This document shows positions 23,130 to 32,959 of a DNA stretch of 64,000 bases, one piece after another (within the stretch, counting starts at the first letter, position 1; every line of letters starts with the position of its first letter). The stretch is taken from the NCBI RefSeq assembly GCF_034931405.1, contig NZ_JAYGHA010000029.1, forward strand, positions 11,501 to 75,500, read 5' to 3'. The notes beneath the pieces were generated by a model. It did not search any database, was not told the DNA's origin, and saw only the letters and a list, made by a program, of their open reading frames with translations. This stretch comes from RDYJ01 sp034931405. GTDB lineage: Bacteria; Cyanobacteriota; Cyanobacteriia; Cyanobacteriales; Nostocaceae. Both the position numbers and the translations under genes were made by a program.

Positions 23130-24707
23130 TTAATTACCAATTATTGGCGCACTCAAAGAAACAGTTCCCACCGCTTTATCAGCCGTCAAAGTTGGTACAG
23201 AATCACGCAATCTTGCTGTCAATTGTACTGTTGTAGCGTCGTACATTTGAGTTAGCAACTTGGGATAAAAACCAATCCCAATAATGGGAATCAATAAACA
23301 AGCAATGATAAATACTTCACGGGGTTCAGCATCTATCAAATTTTGGTGAGAAACTAACTCTTCGTTTTCTTGACCGTAGAAAATTTCTCGCAACATTGAA
23401 AGTAGATAAATTGGCGTTAAAATCACACCAACAGCCATCAAGAAAATGACAATTACTTTGAATGTCGGGTTATAAGCATCGCTAGTAGCAAAGCCCACAA
23501 ACACCATTAATTCCGCTACAAAACCACTCATTCCTGGCAATGCTAAAGATGCCATTGAACAAGTTGTAAACATAGCGAAAATCTTCCGCATTCTTTTACC
23601 AACACCACCCATTTCATCTAACATTAAGGTGTGTGTCCGGTCATAAGTTGCACCGACTAAAAAGAACAAACTCGCCCCAATTAATCCGTGAGAAACCATT
23701 TGTAAAACTGCCCCACTCAAACCCAAATCGGTGAAAGAGGCAATACCAATCAGAACAAAGCCCATGTGAGAAATTGAAGAGTAGGCAATTTTCCGTTTTA
23801 AGTTCCTCTGGGCAAAGGATGTTAAAGCAGCATAGATGATATTTACTACCCCCAAAATCACCAACACTGGGGCAACATAAGCATGGGCATCGGGTAGCAT
23901 TTGGGCATTCATGCGAATTAAGGCATAACCACCCATTTTTAACAGAATACCTGCTAGTAACATATGCACGGGGGCTGTAGCTTCACCGTGGGCATCTGGT
24001 AGCCAGGTATGCAAAGGAATGATAGGCAACTTCACAGCGTAGGCAATGAGGAAGCCAGCGTACAGTAAAAGTTGTAAATTGAGTCCAAAATCTTTCAATG
24101 CGAGCGATCGCATATCAAAGGTAACTGTATCGCCATAAAATCCCATCGTCAAGGAAGACAGCAAAATAAACAGCGAACCGCCAGCAGTGTATAAAATAAA
24201 CTTGGTCGCTGCATATTGGCGTTTTTTACCGCCCCAAATCGACAACAGGAAGTAAATTGGTACAAGTTCCAGTTCCCACACCAGGAAGAATAACAGCATA
24301 TCCTGGACAGCGAACACAGCAATTTGGCCGCCATACATCGCCAAAATCAAAAAGAAAAATAATTTCGGCTTGAAGGTGACAGGCCAAGCTGCTAAAACCG
24401 CCAAGGTGGTAATGAACCCAGTTAAGAGAATCAGGGGCATAGATAAGCCATCAGCGCCCACTGACCAATTTAAACCCAATTGGGGAACCCAGGGGTAACT
24501 CTCCACCAGTTGCAAATCGGGATTGGAGAAATCGTACCCAGTGCAAAAAGCGTAAACAATCAGCGCGAAATCTATCAACCCAACGATGAGAGAATACCAG
24601 CGCACCGTTTTGCCGTCTTTATCTGGGATGATGGGAAGCAGTAGCGACGCGGCTATGGGAAATAAAATAATCGTCGTCAACCACGGGAAATTAGCTATAT
24701 TCATCAC
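23130..24707 (-). CDS. ndhD: NAD(P)H-quinone oxidoreductase chain 4 (NDH-1 subunit D)
   Basis: Proton-pumping membrane subunit of cyanobacterial NDH-1, working in respiration and cyclic electron flow in thylakoids. Of 525 residues, about 14 membrane helices. Mrp/NuoM antiporter-like signatures are clear: LVWELELVPIYFLLSIWGGK (conserved Glu), GFLIAYAVKLPIIPLHTWLP followed by DAHGEATAP (Lys and antiporter loop), and MVSHGLIGASLFFLVGATYD. ATG at 24707. Like NdhD1, it is intended to pair with NdhF1, whose gene lies 4 kb upstream on the same strand, separated by accessory genes. Its own terminator follows. Confidence 0.95.
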   Translation of the reverse strand: MMNIANFPWLTTIILFPIAASLLLPIIPDKDGKTVRWYSLIVGLIDFALIVYAFCTGYDFSNPDLQLVESYPWVPQLGLNWSVGADGLSMPLILLTGFITTLAVLAAWPVTFKPKLFFFLILAMYGGQIAVFAVQDMLLFFLVWELELVPIYFLLSIWGGKKRQYAATKFILYTAGGSLFILLSSLTMGFYGDTVTFDMRSLALKDFGLNLQLLLYAGFLIAYAVKLPIIPLHTWLPDAHGEATAPVHMLLAGILLKMGGYALIRMNAQMLPDAHAYVAPVLVILGVVNIIYAALTSFAQRNLKRKIAYSSISHMGFVLIGIASFTDLGLSGAVLQMVSHGLIGASLFFLVGATYDRTHTLMLDEMGGVGKRMRKIFAMFTTCSMASLALPGMSGFVAELMVFVGFATSDAYNPTFKVIVIFLMAVGVILTPIYLLSMLREIFYGQENEELVSHQNLIDAEPREVFIIACLLIPIIGIGFYPKLLTQMYDATTVQLTARLRDSVPTLTADKAVGTVSLSAPIIGN

Positions 24708-24815
24708 AATCAGTCAGCAATTAAAATCATGTTTGGCAAAAAGTCACAGTTAATAACTAACAGCTTTTTGGCAATTTTCCCTTCATTGTTAGGTTGATTT
24801 AATTAAATTGGCAAT

Positions 24816-24887
24816 ACCCCACCCTCCCAGATGCACCATTAGACCACTTCTTGTTGTGCATCTGGCAGGTAAACTGCCCGCCAATTG
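24816..24887. repeat. Nested inverted repeat upstream of ndhD
   Basis: The pair ccagatgcac (24827-24836) / gtgcatctgg (24856-24865) forms a 10-bp stem. It is flanked by an outer pair aattggc / gccaatt. It lies about 110 bp upstream of the ndhD start. It could be a structured leader or a small mobile palindrome. No function can be assigned. Confidence 0.6.
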
Positions 24888-24934
24888 GCTCAATTTGAGC
24901 AATTATGGCATCTGTACGACATTAAATGGCAAAT

Positions 24935-24977
24935 TTGTCTGAATCAGGATGTCCAGGATTAAAGGATTGACAAGATG
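24935..24977. repeat. Dispersed repeat related to 25423-25673
   Basis: The stretch beginning ttgtctgaatcaggatgtcc and continuing aggattaaaggatt is a member of the same repeat family as the copies at 25423-25673. This motif recurs widely in cyanobacterial intergenic DNA. Confidence 0.7.
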
Positions 24978-24998
24978 ATCTTTTTCCACAGTTAAATG

Positions 24999-25119
24999 TT
25001 ATACAATGTCTGTACCATCAGCTTGGTAATGTTTTCCACGTACACCACCTGTAAAATTGTATTCTGGGAGCATTTTGTTATCTGTGATATCTGACCTGTT
25101 CAGATTTAATATTGTTCAT
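24999..25119 (-). pseudogene. Remnant of a small antitoxin-like gene (frameshifted)
   Basis: From an ATG at 25119 the minus strand reads MNNIKSEQ and then shifts. In the neighbouring frame it continues MLPEYNFTGGVRGKHYQADG and TDIV to a TAA at 24999. The block MLPEY-(D/N)-F-x-x-G-V-R-G-K-H-Y is the hallmark of a small antitoxin family common in Nostocales. A one-base change near 25090 separates the halves, and no toxin follows. Either a dead orphan antitoxin or a very short functional one starting elsewhere. Confidence 0.55.
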
Positions 25120-25179
25120 AATGTTGATTGAGTTATTTTTAGTAGAATAAACTGGTAAAGTTTAAAAGGAAATTAGATT

Positions 25180-25410
25180 ATGTCATCTCCAGCAATTACT
25201 ACTGTAATTCAAATGATGGAATCTTTATCTGAAGATGTACAAGAACAAGTTGCAGAACATCTGAGAGAATATTTAGCAGATTTGCAAGATGAACTGAAAT
25301 GGGATAATTCATTTAAGAAAAGTCAAAATAAATTGATTGCATCTGCTCAACGTGCAAAAAGAGAGATTACTGAAGGACTTGCAACACCAATGGATTATGA
25401 CAAGTTATAA
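25180..25410 (+). CDS. Orphan antitoxin-like small protein
   Basis: Acidic, helical protein of 76 residues (VIQMMESLSEDVQEQVAEHL, then REYLADLQDELKWDNSFKKS and ITEGLATPMDYDKL). Its form is that of small antitoxins that precede RelE or PIN toxins in cyanobacteria. The Leu/Ile-rich first helix and the ELKWDxxF block are also seen in the protein at 46702-46920 (ESQWDQTFAKS). An aaggaaat site precedes the ATG. No toxin gene follows, only repeats and an xisI remnant, so it is an orphan. Confidence 0.6.
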   Translation: MSSPAITTVIQMMESLSEDVQEQVAEHLREYLADLQDELKWDNSFKKSQNKLIASAQRAKREITEGLATPMDYDKL

Positions 25411-25422
25411 AGTCTGCAACTT

Positions 25423-25673
25423 CTTAATTGTCTGAATCAGGATACCCAGGATTAAAGGATTTACAGGATTTTTTATGAATATTTATCTGGGAATGTTTCA
25501 GGTTTTAAAGATTAGTTTTTCTCTTCATTCTTAAAATGCTTAATTGTCTGAATCAGGATGCCCAGGATTAGAGGATTTACAGGATTTTTTATGAATATTT
25601 ATCTGAGAATATTTCAGATTTTAAAGATGAGTTTTTTTCTACATCCTGAACATCCTTAAATCCTGATTCAGAC
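25423..25673. repeat. Tandem and inverted copies of a dispersed repeat
   Basis: Two direct units of about 116 bp (25423-25538 and from 25539). Each starts cttaattgtctgaatcagga and contains ggatttacaggattttttat. An inverted partial copy follows at 25642-25673 (catcctgaacatccttaaat). A further single copy is at 24935-24977. No coding potential. Confidence 0.8.
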
Positions 25674-25750
25674 AGTAGGATGTGTAAGCGAAGCGTAACG
25701 CACAAAATTGATTAAATTTAATCTCATGAATTAATGTGAGTTAAGTTTAT

Positions 25751-25921
25751 GGGACAATTATTCATGTAGATATTAGAGATGGAAAAATTTGGATTCAGAT
25801 GGATTTTACTGAGGAAGGGGTAGCTAGTGAGTTGGTAGATTTGGGAGTACCAAAAACGGATATAGTTTTAGGTTTTAAGCCACCTTATATGAGACAGTTT
25901 ACTGATTTTGCATCGGTTTAG
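25751..25921 (+). pseudogene. xisI: C-terminal remnant of an XisI-type protein
   Basis: An open stretch without a start encodes GTIIHVDIRDGKIWIQMDFT, EEGVASELVDLGVPKTDIVL and GFKPPYMRQFTDFASV, then TAG. This is the characteristic C-terminal half of XisI, the controlling factor named from the fdxN excision element of heterocystous cyanobacteria and spread as xisH/xisI pairs. About half the protein (the N-terminal 50 to 55 residues) and any xisH are missing. The upstream sequence is repeat-like (gtaagcgaagcgtaacgcac), which suggests truncation by recombination at repeats. Confidence 0.75.
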
Positions 25922-26108
25922 ATTTTTTATTTAATTTTTATATTTTGCTAACTTGATAATAACTTGATTTTTTGGGATAGGCTTTTTGCTTATCCCTTTT
26001 TTTTCGTGCAAATACGCAAATAAGCAAACCTGGAGTGTGCATATTACTAAATATCTAATTTAGCAGTTGTATAATATAATTGATCTAAGATTATAAAATT
26101 TTGAACTT

Positions 26109-26363
26109 ATGCAAATTACAAAAATAGCAACTGGTGCTGGAATGCCTCATGGTATAGGACAATCTAATTCTTGGAAAGATTTTTCTACAAGTTATTATTC
26201 AGGGACTACCTATCGGGGAGGATATATGTATTATACTTGTTTCAGTAAGTTAAGCTTAGAAGAAAGAAAAGCAAAATCTTTACATCAAAAAGCGAAAGCT
26301 AAAAAATTTAGGAAATTGATAGAAAGTGTTGAAATGTGCAATGTTAATGTAAGAAGACGGTAA
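26109..26363 (+). CDS. Hypothetical small protein
   Basis: Unrecognised 84-residue ORF. The first half is rich in Gly, Ser and Tyr (GAGMPHGIGQSNSWKDFSTS, then YYSGTTYRGGYMYY). The second is strongly basic (SLEERKAKSLHQKAKAKKFR). No Shine-Dalgarno sequence is evident. It may be a real small protein or a chance ORF in an AT-rich spacer. Its neighbours are an xisI remnant and the orphan membrane protein at 26616. Confidence 0.35.
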   Translation: MQITKIATGAGMPHGIGQSNSWKDFSTSYYSGTTYRGGYMYYTCFSKLSLEERKAKSLHQKAKAKKFRKLIESVEMCNVNVRRR

Positions 26364-26615
26364 TAAAAAATAAGCTGTTACGCATTTACTTTTTTTGATC
26401 AAAAGCCTTACTAAAACAATTTTAGGCGGCAAAATATTAAATTTAGCTACGTAATAGCTTATCTTAATTATCATCTATTAAATTGAAATATAGAATTACT
26501 AAAAAAAGGAGAAATTGAATTGCACAATTTTGGCAAATAGATATTTATTACTTTTCAGGATATCAATTGATTCTAAAAAACTAAAAAATTTAAGGCTATT
26601 ACGATCTAAAAATAC

Positions 26616-27386
26616 ATGATTTACACTAATTTACTTGATAACCTACCAGCTATAATAGGTTTATTGATAGCAGGGCTATGGCTCATTCACAAATCTATAT
26701 TCATTGCTTATAGATTAGATATAATCACGGAAATGTTTAGTTGGCTTAAGCAGAAATCAATTATTATTCCATCTTTATTATTTATAATATCTCCATTCGT
26801 TTCAACTTCAATATTTGAGATTTCTGTGGAAAATGTAGATAATTTTATAAAGGCTTTTACTCCTATTACTTGTGTTGCAGCTTATATTGCATATCAACAG
26901 TATCAAATAAATCGACAGCAGTTAAGAAAAAGTTTATCTGAGAAACGATTAGAAATCTATGTATTAGCAATGACTTTATTTACTTCTGTTCAAATGAATA
27001 ATAGTATTGAAATAATACAAGATAAAATAAATAGTTATCTACCTAGACTATTTGAAGCCGAATTTTTATTTGGAGAAGAAGTTAATCAAAAACTTAGAGA
27101 AATTTATGACAAAGCTAATGAATTAGTTATTCTAAAAAAAATTATTGATGAAACAAATAAACATGGAAAAGAACAACAAGAATCAAATTCTTCTGAATGG
27201 TATAATATAAATGAAGGAGATATAAAATCAGAAGCGCAGAGAAACGGCGAAAAATTAAATATTTGTACAAAACAAATTAAGGAAATTAGAAAATGGTTTG
27301 AAGTTCAAACACCCAGCGAAATAACATCTCTATTTTATCCATATATTAATTTGTCAAACATTGGTATTGATAAAAATAAAAACTAA
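26616..27386 (+). CDS. Orphan membrane protein with cytoplasmic helical domain
   Basis: Unrecognised protein of 256 residues. Predicted membrane segments: about 11-30 (PAIIGLLIAGLWLIHKSIFI), 48-68 (SIIIPSLLFIISPFVSTSIF) and 80-96 (FTPITCVAAYIAYQQYQ). After these comes a soluble charged helical domain (NRQQLRKSLSEKRLEIYVLA, then LREIYDKANELVILKKIIDE). The arrangement resembles small membrane-anchored proteins with a coiled-coil domain found singly in genomic islands, but no family is recognised. Strongly AT-rich codon use compared with the ndh genes on either side suggests recent acquisition. Confidence 0.65.
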   Translation: MIYTNLLDNLPAIIGLLIAGLWLIHKSIFIAYRLDIITEMFSWLKQKSIIIPSLLFIISPFVSTSIFEISVENVDNFIKAFTPITCVAAYIAYQQYQINRQQLRKSLSEKRLEIYVLAMTLFTSVQMNNSIEIIQDKINSYLPRLFEAEFLFGEEVNQKLREIYDKANELVILKKIIDETNKHGKEQQESNSSEWYNINEGDIKSEAQRNGEKLNICTKQIKEIRKWFEVQTPSEITSLFYPYINLSNIGIDKNKN

Positions 27387-27455
27387 TTTTTTTAGTCCAC
27401 GCAGGTGGACTTCGTTTGTACAGCAGCGATTTCTAATCGCTAGGGCTTTCTGGTA

Positions 27456-27698
27456 TTATTGCTCAAAATCTGGAAGAGAAAAACCTTTCCACTTTAAAAG
27501 TGCATAGGCATAAGCTTTTTTCAACATTAAATAATCAGCACTCACTCGCAGATATTTCAACAACAACCTATCAGATTCACTTAATTGATTATTTTGATTT
27601 TTTTCTAGCAATTGAAAATGTAATTCTTGCTGACTTTCTGGAATTTGACTTTGAGCAATATTTAATAATTCCTCAATCGTTAATTCTTGCATAACCAT
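27456..27698 (-). CDS. Hypothetical small protein, antitoxin-like context
   Basis: Protein of about 80 residues, MVMQELTIEELLNIAQSQIP then LHFQLLEKNQNNQLSESDRL and LMLKKAYAYALLKWKGFSLP. It resembles small conserved cyanobacterial proteins ending in an ALLKWRG-type motif, function unknown. The ATG at 27716 lies in a short dispersed repeat (aatctcatgaattaatgtg, also at 25717-25738), so the start is more likely at 27698 or 27692. It could be the first gene of a lost two-gene unit, since no partner follows. Confidence 0.55.
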   Translation of the reverse strand: MVMQELTIEELLNIAQSQIPESQQELHFQLLEKNQNNQLSESDRLLLKYLRVSADYLMLKKAYAYALLKWKGFSLPDFEQ

Positions 27699-27793
27699 GA
27701 TCAAATTGAATCTCATGAATTAATGTGCGTTAGGATGGCGACGTAACGCACCTTATAAACTAGAACTGAGCGCGTATAAATATATCCCTATAA

Positions 27794-27818
27794 GAGACTT
27801 ACGCAAACAGTAAGTCTC
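27794..27818. repeat. Palindrome related to the 17012-17135 MITE
   Basis: Perfect 9-bp hairpin gagacttac-gcaaaca-gtaagtctc. It shares acttacgcaa with the ends of the MITE at 17012-17135 and may be a collapsed copy. Confidence 0.6.
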
Positions 27819-27859
27819 CTATGGGAAGATTGCAACAATCAAACCTTAAATGCTACGGT

Positions 27860-28141
27860 TTAGATGTCTAAGGTTAACTGCTTTGGTAGCTGTTGTAAAA
27901 TTAAATCAACAAAAGCTGTATTCCATTTGATGACTCCATTGCGAAAATTAACAAAGGGTTCTGCTTTTTTAGTAGGTTGCCATTGCGAGTCTTCGTTAAT
28001 TTTCTCGACATATCCCATCTTTGCTAACATTGTGTAGAAACTTTCTCGACTCCATTTTCTTCCAGTTTCTACACTTAGTCTTTTTCTAACAATTATATCT
28101 CCAGAATATTTCGGTTGCAAAGATTCAGTATTTTGTGTCAT
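27860..28141 (-). CDS. Hypothetical protein
   Basis: Unrecognised protein of about 93 residues from the ATG at 28141 (MTQNTESLQPKYSGDIIVRK). It is basic and probably globular: KRLSVETGRKWSRESFYTML, AKMGYVEKINEDSQW, then NGVIKWNTAFVDLILQQLPK. The frame stays open to 28246, adding 35 residues with a tandem tccttagcaataa pattern, which I consider non-genic. RKWSRESFYTMLAKMGYVEK has the look of a small winged-helix DNA-binding unit, but this is only an impression. Confidence 0.5.
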   Translation of the reverse strand: MTQNTESLQPKYSGDIIVRKRLSVETGRKWSRESFYTMLAKMGYVEKINEDSQWQPTKKAEPFVNFRNGVIKWNTAFVDLILQQLPKQLTLDI

Positions 28142-28642
28142 GATGAAATAGACTCCTTTTATTGCTAAGGAATTGGTTATTGCTAAGGCATGGAGTCCCT
28201 GATCTGGTAAATCAGGAACAGTTTTATTTTCAAGAAATGTCAGCACAGCTTGTCCGAGCTACGCTGGCATTTATAATTTATAGGTTATATAAAAAATGTT
28301 CCCTCCCTTTAATTACTGAGATGAGAACATAATAAAGTTATTTTCATAAAAACACAATAAAAAAATTGCCTAATTTTAGAATTTTATAGGACAGAAGAGA
28401 TAATATTCGATTTTGTTATTTAATTCTTACCTGTAACTGTAACTAGTTATAGGTATTATTTCATTGAAAATATACCGTAACTATTTTTATTTGTCAACTA
28501 TTACAACACAGTCTAGTTAAAAGTCTTGTAGGCTAGGCATCTTGAAGATTCCCTCTCTTCCTTCTTCTTCTTCCTCTCTTCCCTTCGCTTCCTTCGCTTC
28601 TTCGTGGTTCAATAACTCTGCGTCCTCTGCGCCTCTGCGTGC
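28142..28642. other. Non-coding stretch between accessory gene and ndhF
   Basis: AT-rich spacer with no convincing gene. It includes a pyrimidine-rich run at 28548-28600 (ctcttccttcttcttcttcc) and the widespread tctgcgcctctgcgtg motif near 28627-28642. Nothing else was seen. Confidence 0.5.
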
Positions 28643-28674
28643 AAAAAAACAGGGGCAGGGAAAACCCCACCCCC
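28643..28674 (-). terminator. Rho-independent terminator of ndhF
   Basis: Minus strand: GGGGTGGGG-tttt-CCCTGCCCC followed by tgttttttt, starting about 8 bp after the ndhF stop. It is similar in sequence to the ndhD terminator. Confidence 0.75.
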
Positions 28675-28681
28675 ATAAAAA

Positions 28682-30760
<2,079 letters not shown>

Positions 30761-31224
30761 TGACGCCTACTTTTAGAATTCTTGACAAAGTTAGGACAGT
30801 GCTGTATGGGTTGATTCCACAGGCAACTGTCCAGGTTGGAGCTATTAATAATTGTGACAGCTATAATTTTATTGGATCAATCAGGATAAACCAAATAAAC
30901 ATCTACTCTTTTGTCCCTACCCCCTCCTACGGAACGTGTTACGAACAAAAGGTAATATTGGTTTGGTTTCCTATAAAATACCCCACCCGCAGATAATTGG
31001 GTGAGGTGTTAAGCATGGTTTTAGATTTGGGATAGGGAATAATGATCTCCAAAAAATAAATTATCAGGATTAACTAACCGCTCCAGGCGCAGAGAAGGCA
31101 GAGGAATGAGGGTTTGAGAGATTGTTTGCGTTAGGTGGTTGAGTGTTTTTTTATTTGGAAGTCCCTTAACCCCAGTCCCCAGTCCCCATTCCCCAGTCCC
31201 CATTCCCCATTCCCCATTCCCTAA
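30761..31224. other. Upstream region of ndhF with tandem repeats
   Basis: 30761-31020 is the presumed promoter and leader region of ndhF. No gene or clear motif is assigned. 31165-31222 is a heptamer-like array (cccagtccccattcccc repeated), a short tandem repeat of the cyanobacterial type. Confidence 0.55.
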
Positions 31225-31611
31225 TTACACTGATTGGCACTCTAAGTCGGCTGTTTTTGCTATACTGTAGGTTTTATTACTACTCATGTAGATGAGTTTA
31301 ATTTCTTCTAAAGCCAGACGTAAATCGTCTCTACTGCGAAAACCCTCTAGGCGCTGTCGGACTATGCCTTTTTCAATTAACAGTAAAGTTGGTAGTGACT
31401 TCAGTCTATAAGTGGTAGATAGTTTGAAATTTTGGTCGGCGTTAACCCCCACAAGTTTAATTTCGTCGCCACATTGAGCTTGAAATTGTAACAGCAGAGG
31501 ATGGATGATGCGACACAGGCCACACCAAGGAGCCTCAAAATTAACTAAAACAGGAATTGGAGATTCTAAAACTTCTTGAGTAAATGTCCGCTCACTAACC
31601 GACAACACCAT
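31225..31611 (-). CDS. Thioredoxin-domain protein with WCGLC active site
   Basis: Predicted thioredoxin-fold protein of 128 residues. The thioredoxin core runs to about residue 108: PVLVNFEAPWCGLCRIIHPL holds the redox pair Cys30 and Cys33 with a CGLC rather than the usual CGPC motif. IKLVGVNADQNFKLSTTYRL precedes the cis-proline in LKSLPTLLLIEKG. The last 20 residues (NKTYSIAKTADLECQSV) are an extension. It likely reduces disulfides in the cytoplasm. A Leu in the second position of the active site should alter redox potential. Own promoter in 31612 onward. Confidence 0.88.
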   Translation of the reverse strand: MVLSVSERTFTQEVLESPIPVLVNFEAPWCGLCRIIHPLLLQFQAQCGDEIKLVGVNADQNFKLSTTYRLKSLPTLLLIEKGIVRQRLEGFRSRDDLRLALEEIKLIYMSSNKTYSIAKTADLECQSV

Positions 31612-32015
31612 GACGCCTCTTGATTTATAAGGTTTTTATATCAAAGTAACTACCAGTAGCGGGGATTGGCAAGTCAGTTTTTGATGATGTTGCTGACAAA
31701 AAAGCCAACGCGACAAATTTCACGGTAGCTTTTTTGATGTTCAACTTCTGACTGCCGTTTTCTCCCCAGAAAAGATGATTGACAAGCTAATAGTTATGCC
31801 TAACGACAAAGGACACATTAGCGGTCAGGCGTGCTTTATGCCAACACGAAAACCCAGTTAGGGTAAAATTTCACAAAATAAAACCTCAGATATTTGTCTA
31901 TGGTTTTATAAACTGACAGCTATTTAAATTAATCCTACATTGATTTGGTGGTAATTGATAAGAGGTAATTTTGATTAAATTGATATTTTATGTTGATATC
32001 GGGGATCACCTAAAA
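31612..32015. other. Intergenic region between thioredoxin and NnrU genes
   Basis: 404 bp with no ORF. A hairpin at 31698-31735 is annotated separately as a possible terminator. The remainder is presumably the thioredoxin promoter and 3' flank of the NnrU gene. Confidence 0.5.
31698..31735 (-). terminator. Possible terminator downstream of NnrU gene
   Basis: Inverted repeat aaaaaagc ... gcttttttt with partial extension of the stem (caacg/cggta). The U-rich 3' arm works in both directions. It lies 280 bp after the NnrU stop, so the assignment is weak. Confidence 0.4.
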
Positions 32016-32738
32016 CTACCATAATATCCTACTCGTTGCTACGATTAACAGGGGGTGAGAAGACCAAAGTAAGGCTATAAAAATGGCAACTCCCAAGTAA
32101 GCAGGACGGAGAAATTCATGCCATTGGAAAGATTGACGACCATCAATAATTGCTTGAAAGGGAATAATTGAAGTTCGCTGTTTGACGGCGGCAAAGGCTT
32201 CTCCATAGCGGTTACTTAAACGGCGATCGCCATGCCAAACTCCAAATAAGTGGTGTAGCACCAATCCTATTGAGGTAACAATGGTAAAGGTAGTACCTAG
32301 CCATAGAGAATGGGCAACACACCAAATTACCTGTCCCACCATTTGCGGATGCCGGGTTATCCGCATAATTCCTGTCTCGAAAAGATGGACTTGGGGCTTT
32401 TGAATAGCCGCAATTTCTAGTAGATTGAAGGTAGCAGGATATAAAAATAAAAACGAAATCGCCGATAGTATCCAAACTACTGCTTTTACTCCTGGTATGC
32501 CTTGCACTTGCCACAGTTGCCAGCCATCATAACGGTGATTAAAAAAGTAAGTAATTAATATCACTGCTAAGGGTAAGCTAATTAATGCAAACAAAATGCG
32601 ATAAAGTCTAGGTCCAATATATTTTTCTGCCCAAGGACGTAGAGCAGCACCCCCACTGTGGGCGATCGCAAAAGCTAACAGCAACCCCAGCATCACAAAA
32701 TGACTGGTGGTAAACCAAGGATTTGGCATCATAAACAC
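32016..32738 (-). CDS. NnrU family integral membrane protein
   Basis: Six to seven-helix membrane protein of 240 residues, NnrU family. Plant 15-cis-zeta-carotene isomerase (Z-ISO) belongs to the same family, so a role in carotenoid isomerisation with a heme cofactor is possible but not shown. Signatures: FVMLGLLLAFAIAHSGGAAL then RPWAEKYIGPRLYRILFALI (His and Arg of the family), ETGIMRITRHPQMVGQVIWC (His pair) and GVWHGDRRLSNRYGEAFAAV. It is divergent from the RbcR-type regulator with a 220-bp shared promoter region. Start could be either of two Met codons near 32738-32729. Confidence 0.85.
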   Translation of the reverse strand: MFMMPNPWFTTSHFVMLGLLLAFAIAHSGGAALRPWAEKYIGPRLYRILFALISLPLAVILITYFFNHRYDGWQLWQVQGIPGVKAVVWILSAISFLFLYPATFNLLEIAAIQKPQVHLFETGIMRITRHPQMVGQVIWCVAHSLWLGTTFTIVTSIGLVLHHLFGVWHGDRRLSNRYGEAFAAVKQRTSIIPFQAIIDGRQSFQWHEFLRPAYLGVAIFIALLWSSHPLLIVATSRILW

Positions 32739-32959
32739 AACTCAATTCAAAATTCCAAATGAAAGCAGCTACTATTGGTAAGCATCTTGACTGTTAACAG
32801 ATTATACACAAGAAGATTTTTGTCAAGATGTTGTGGTAATGTCTTTTTCGGATCTAGCCTCTAAATGTTAACAATGCCATAAATCATGCCTAGTCCCAAA
32901 GCTATCTACATTGATTTATTTTTACAGATGCTCCTTTCCAAGTTTGTGGGTTAAGCCTT

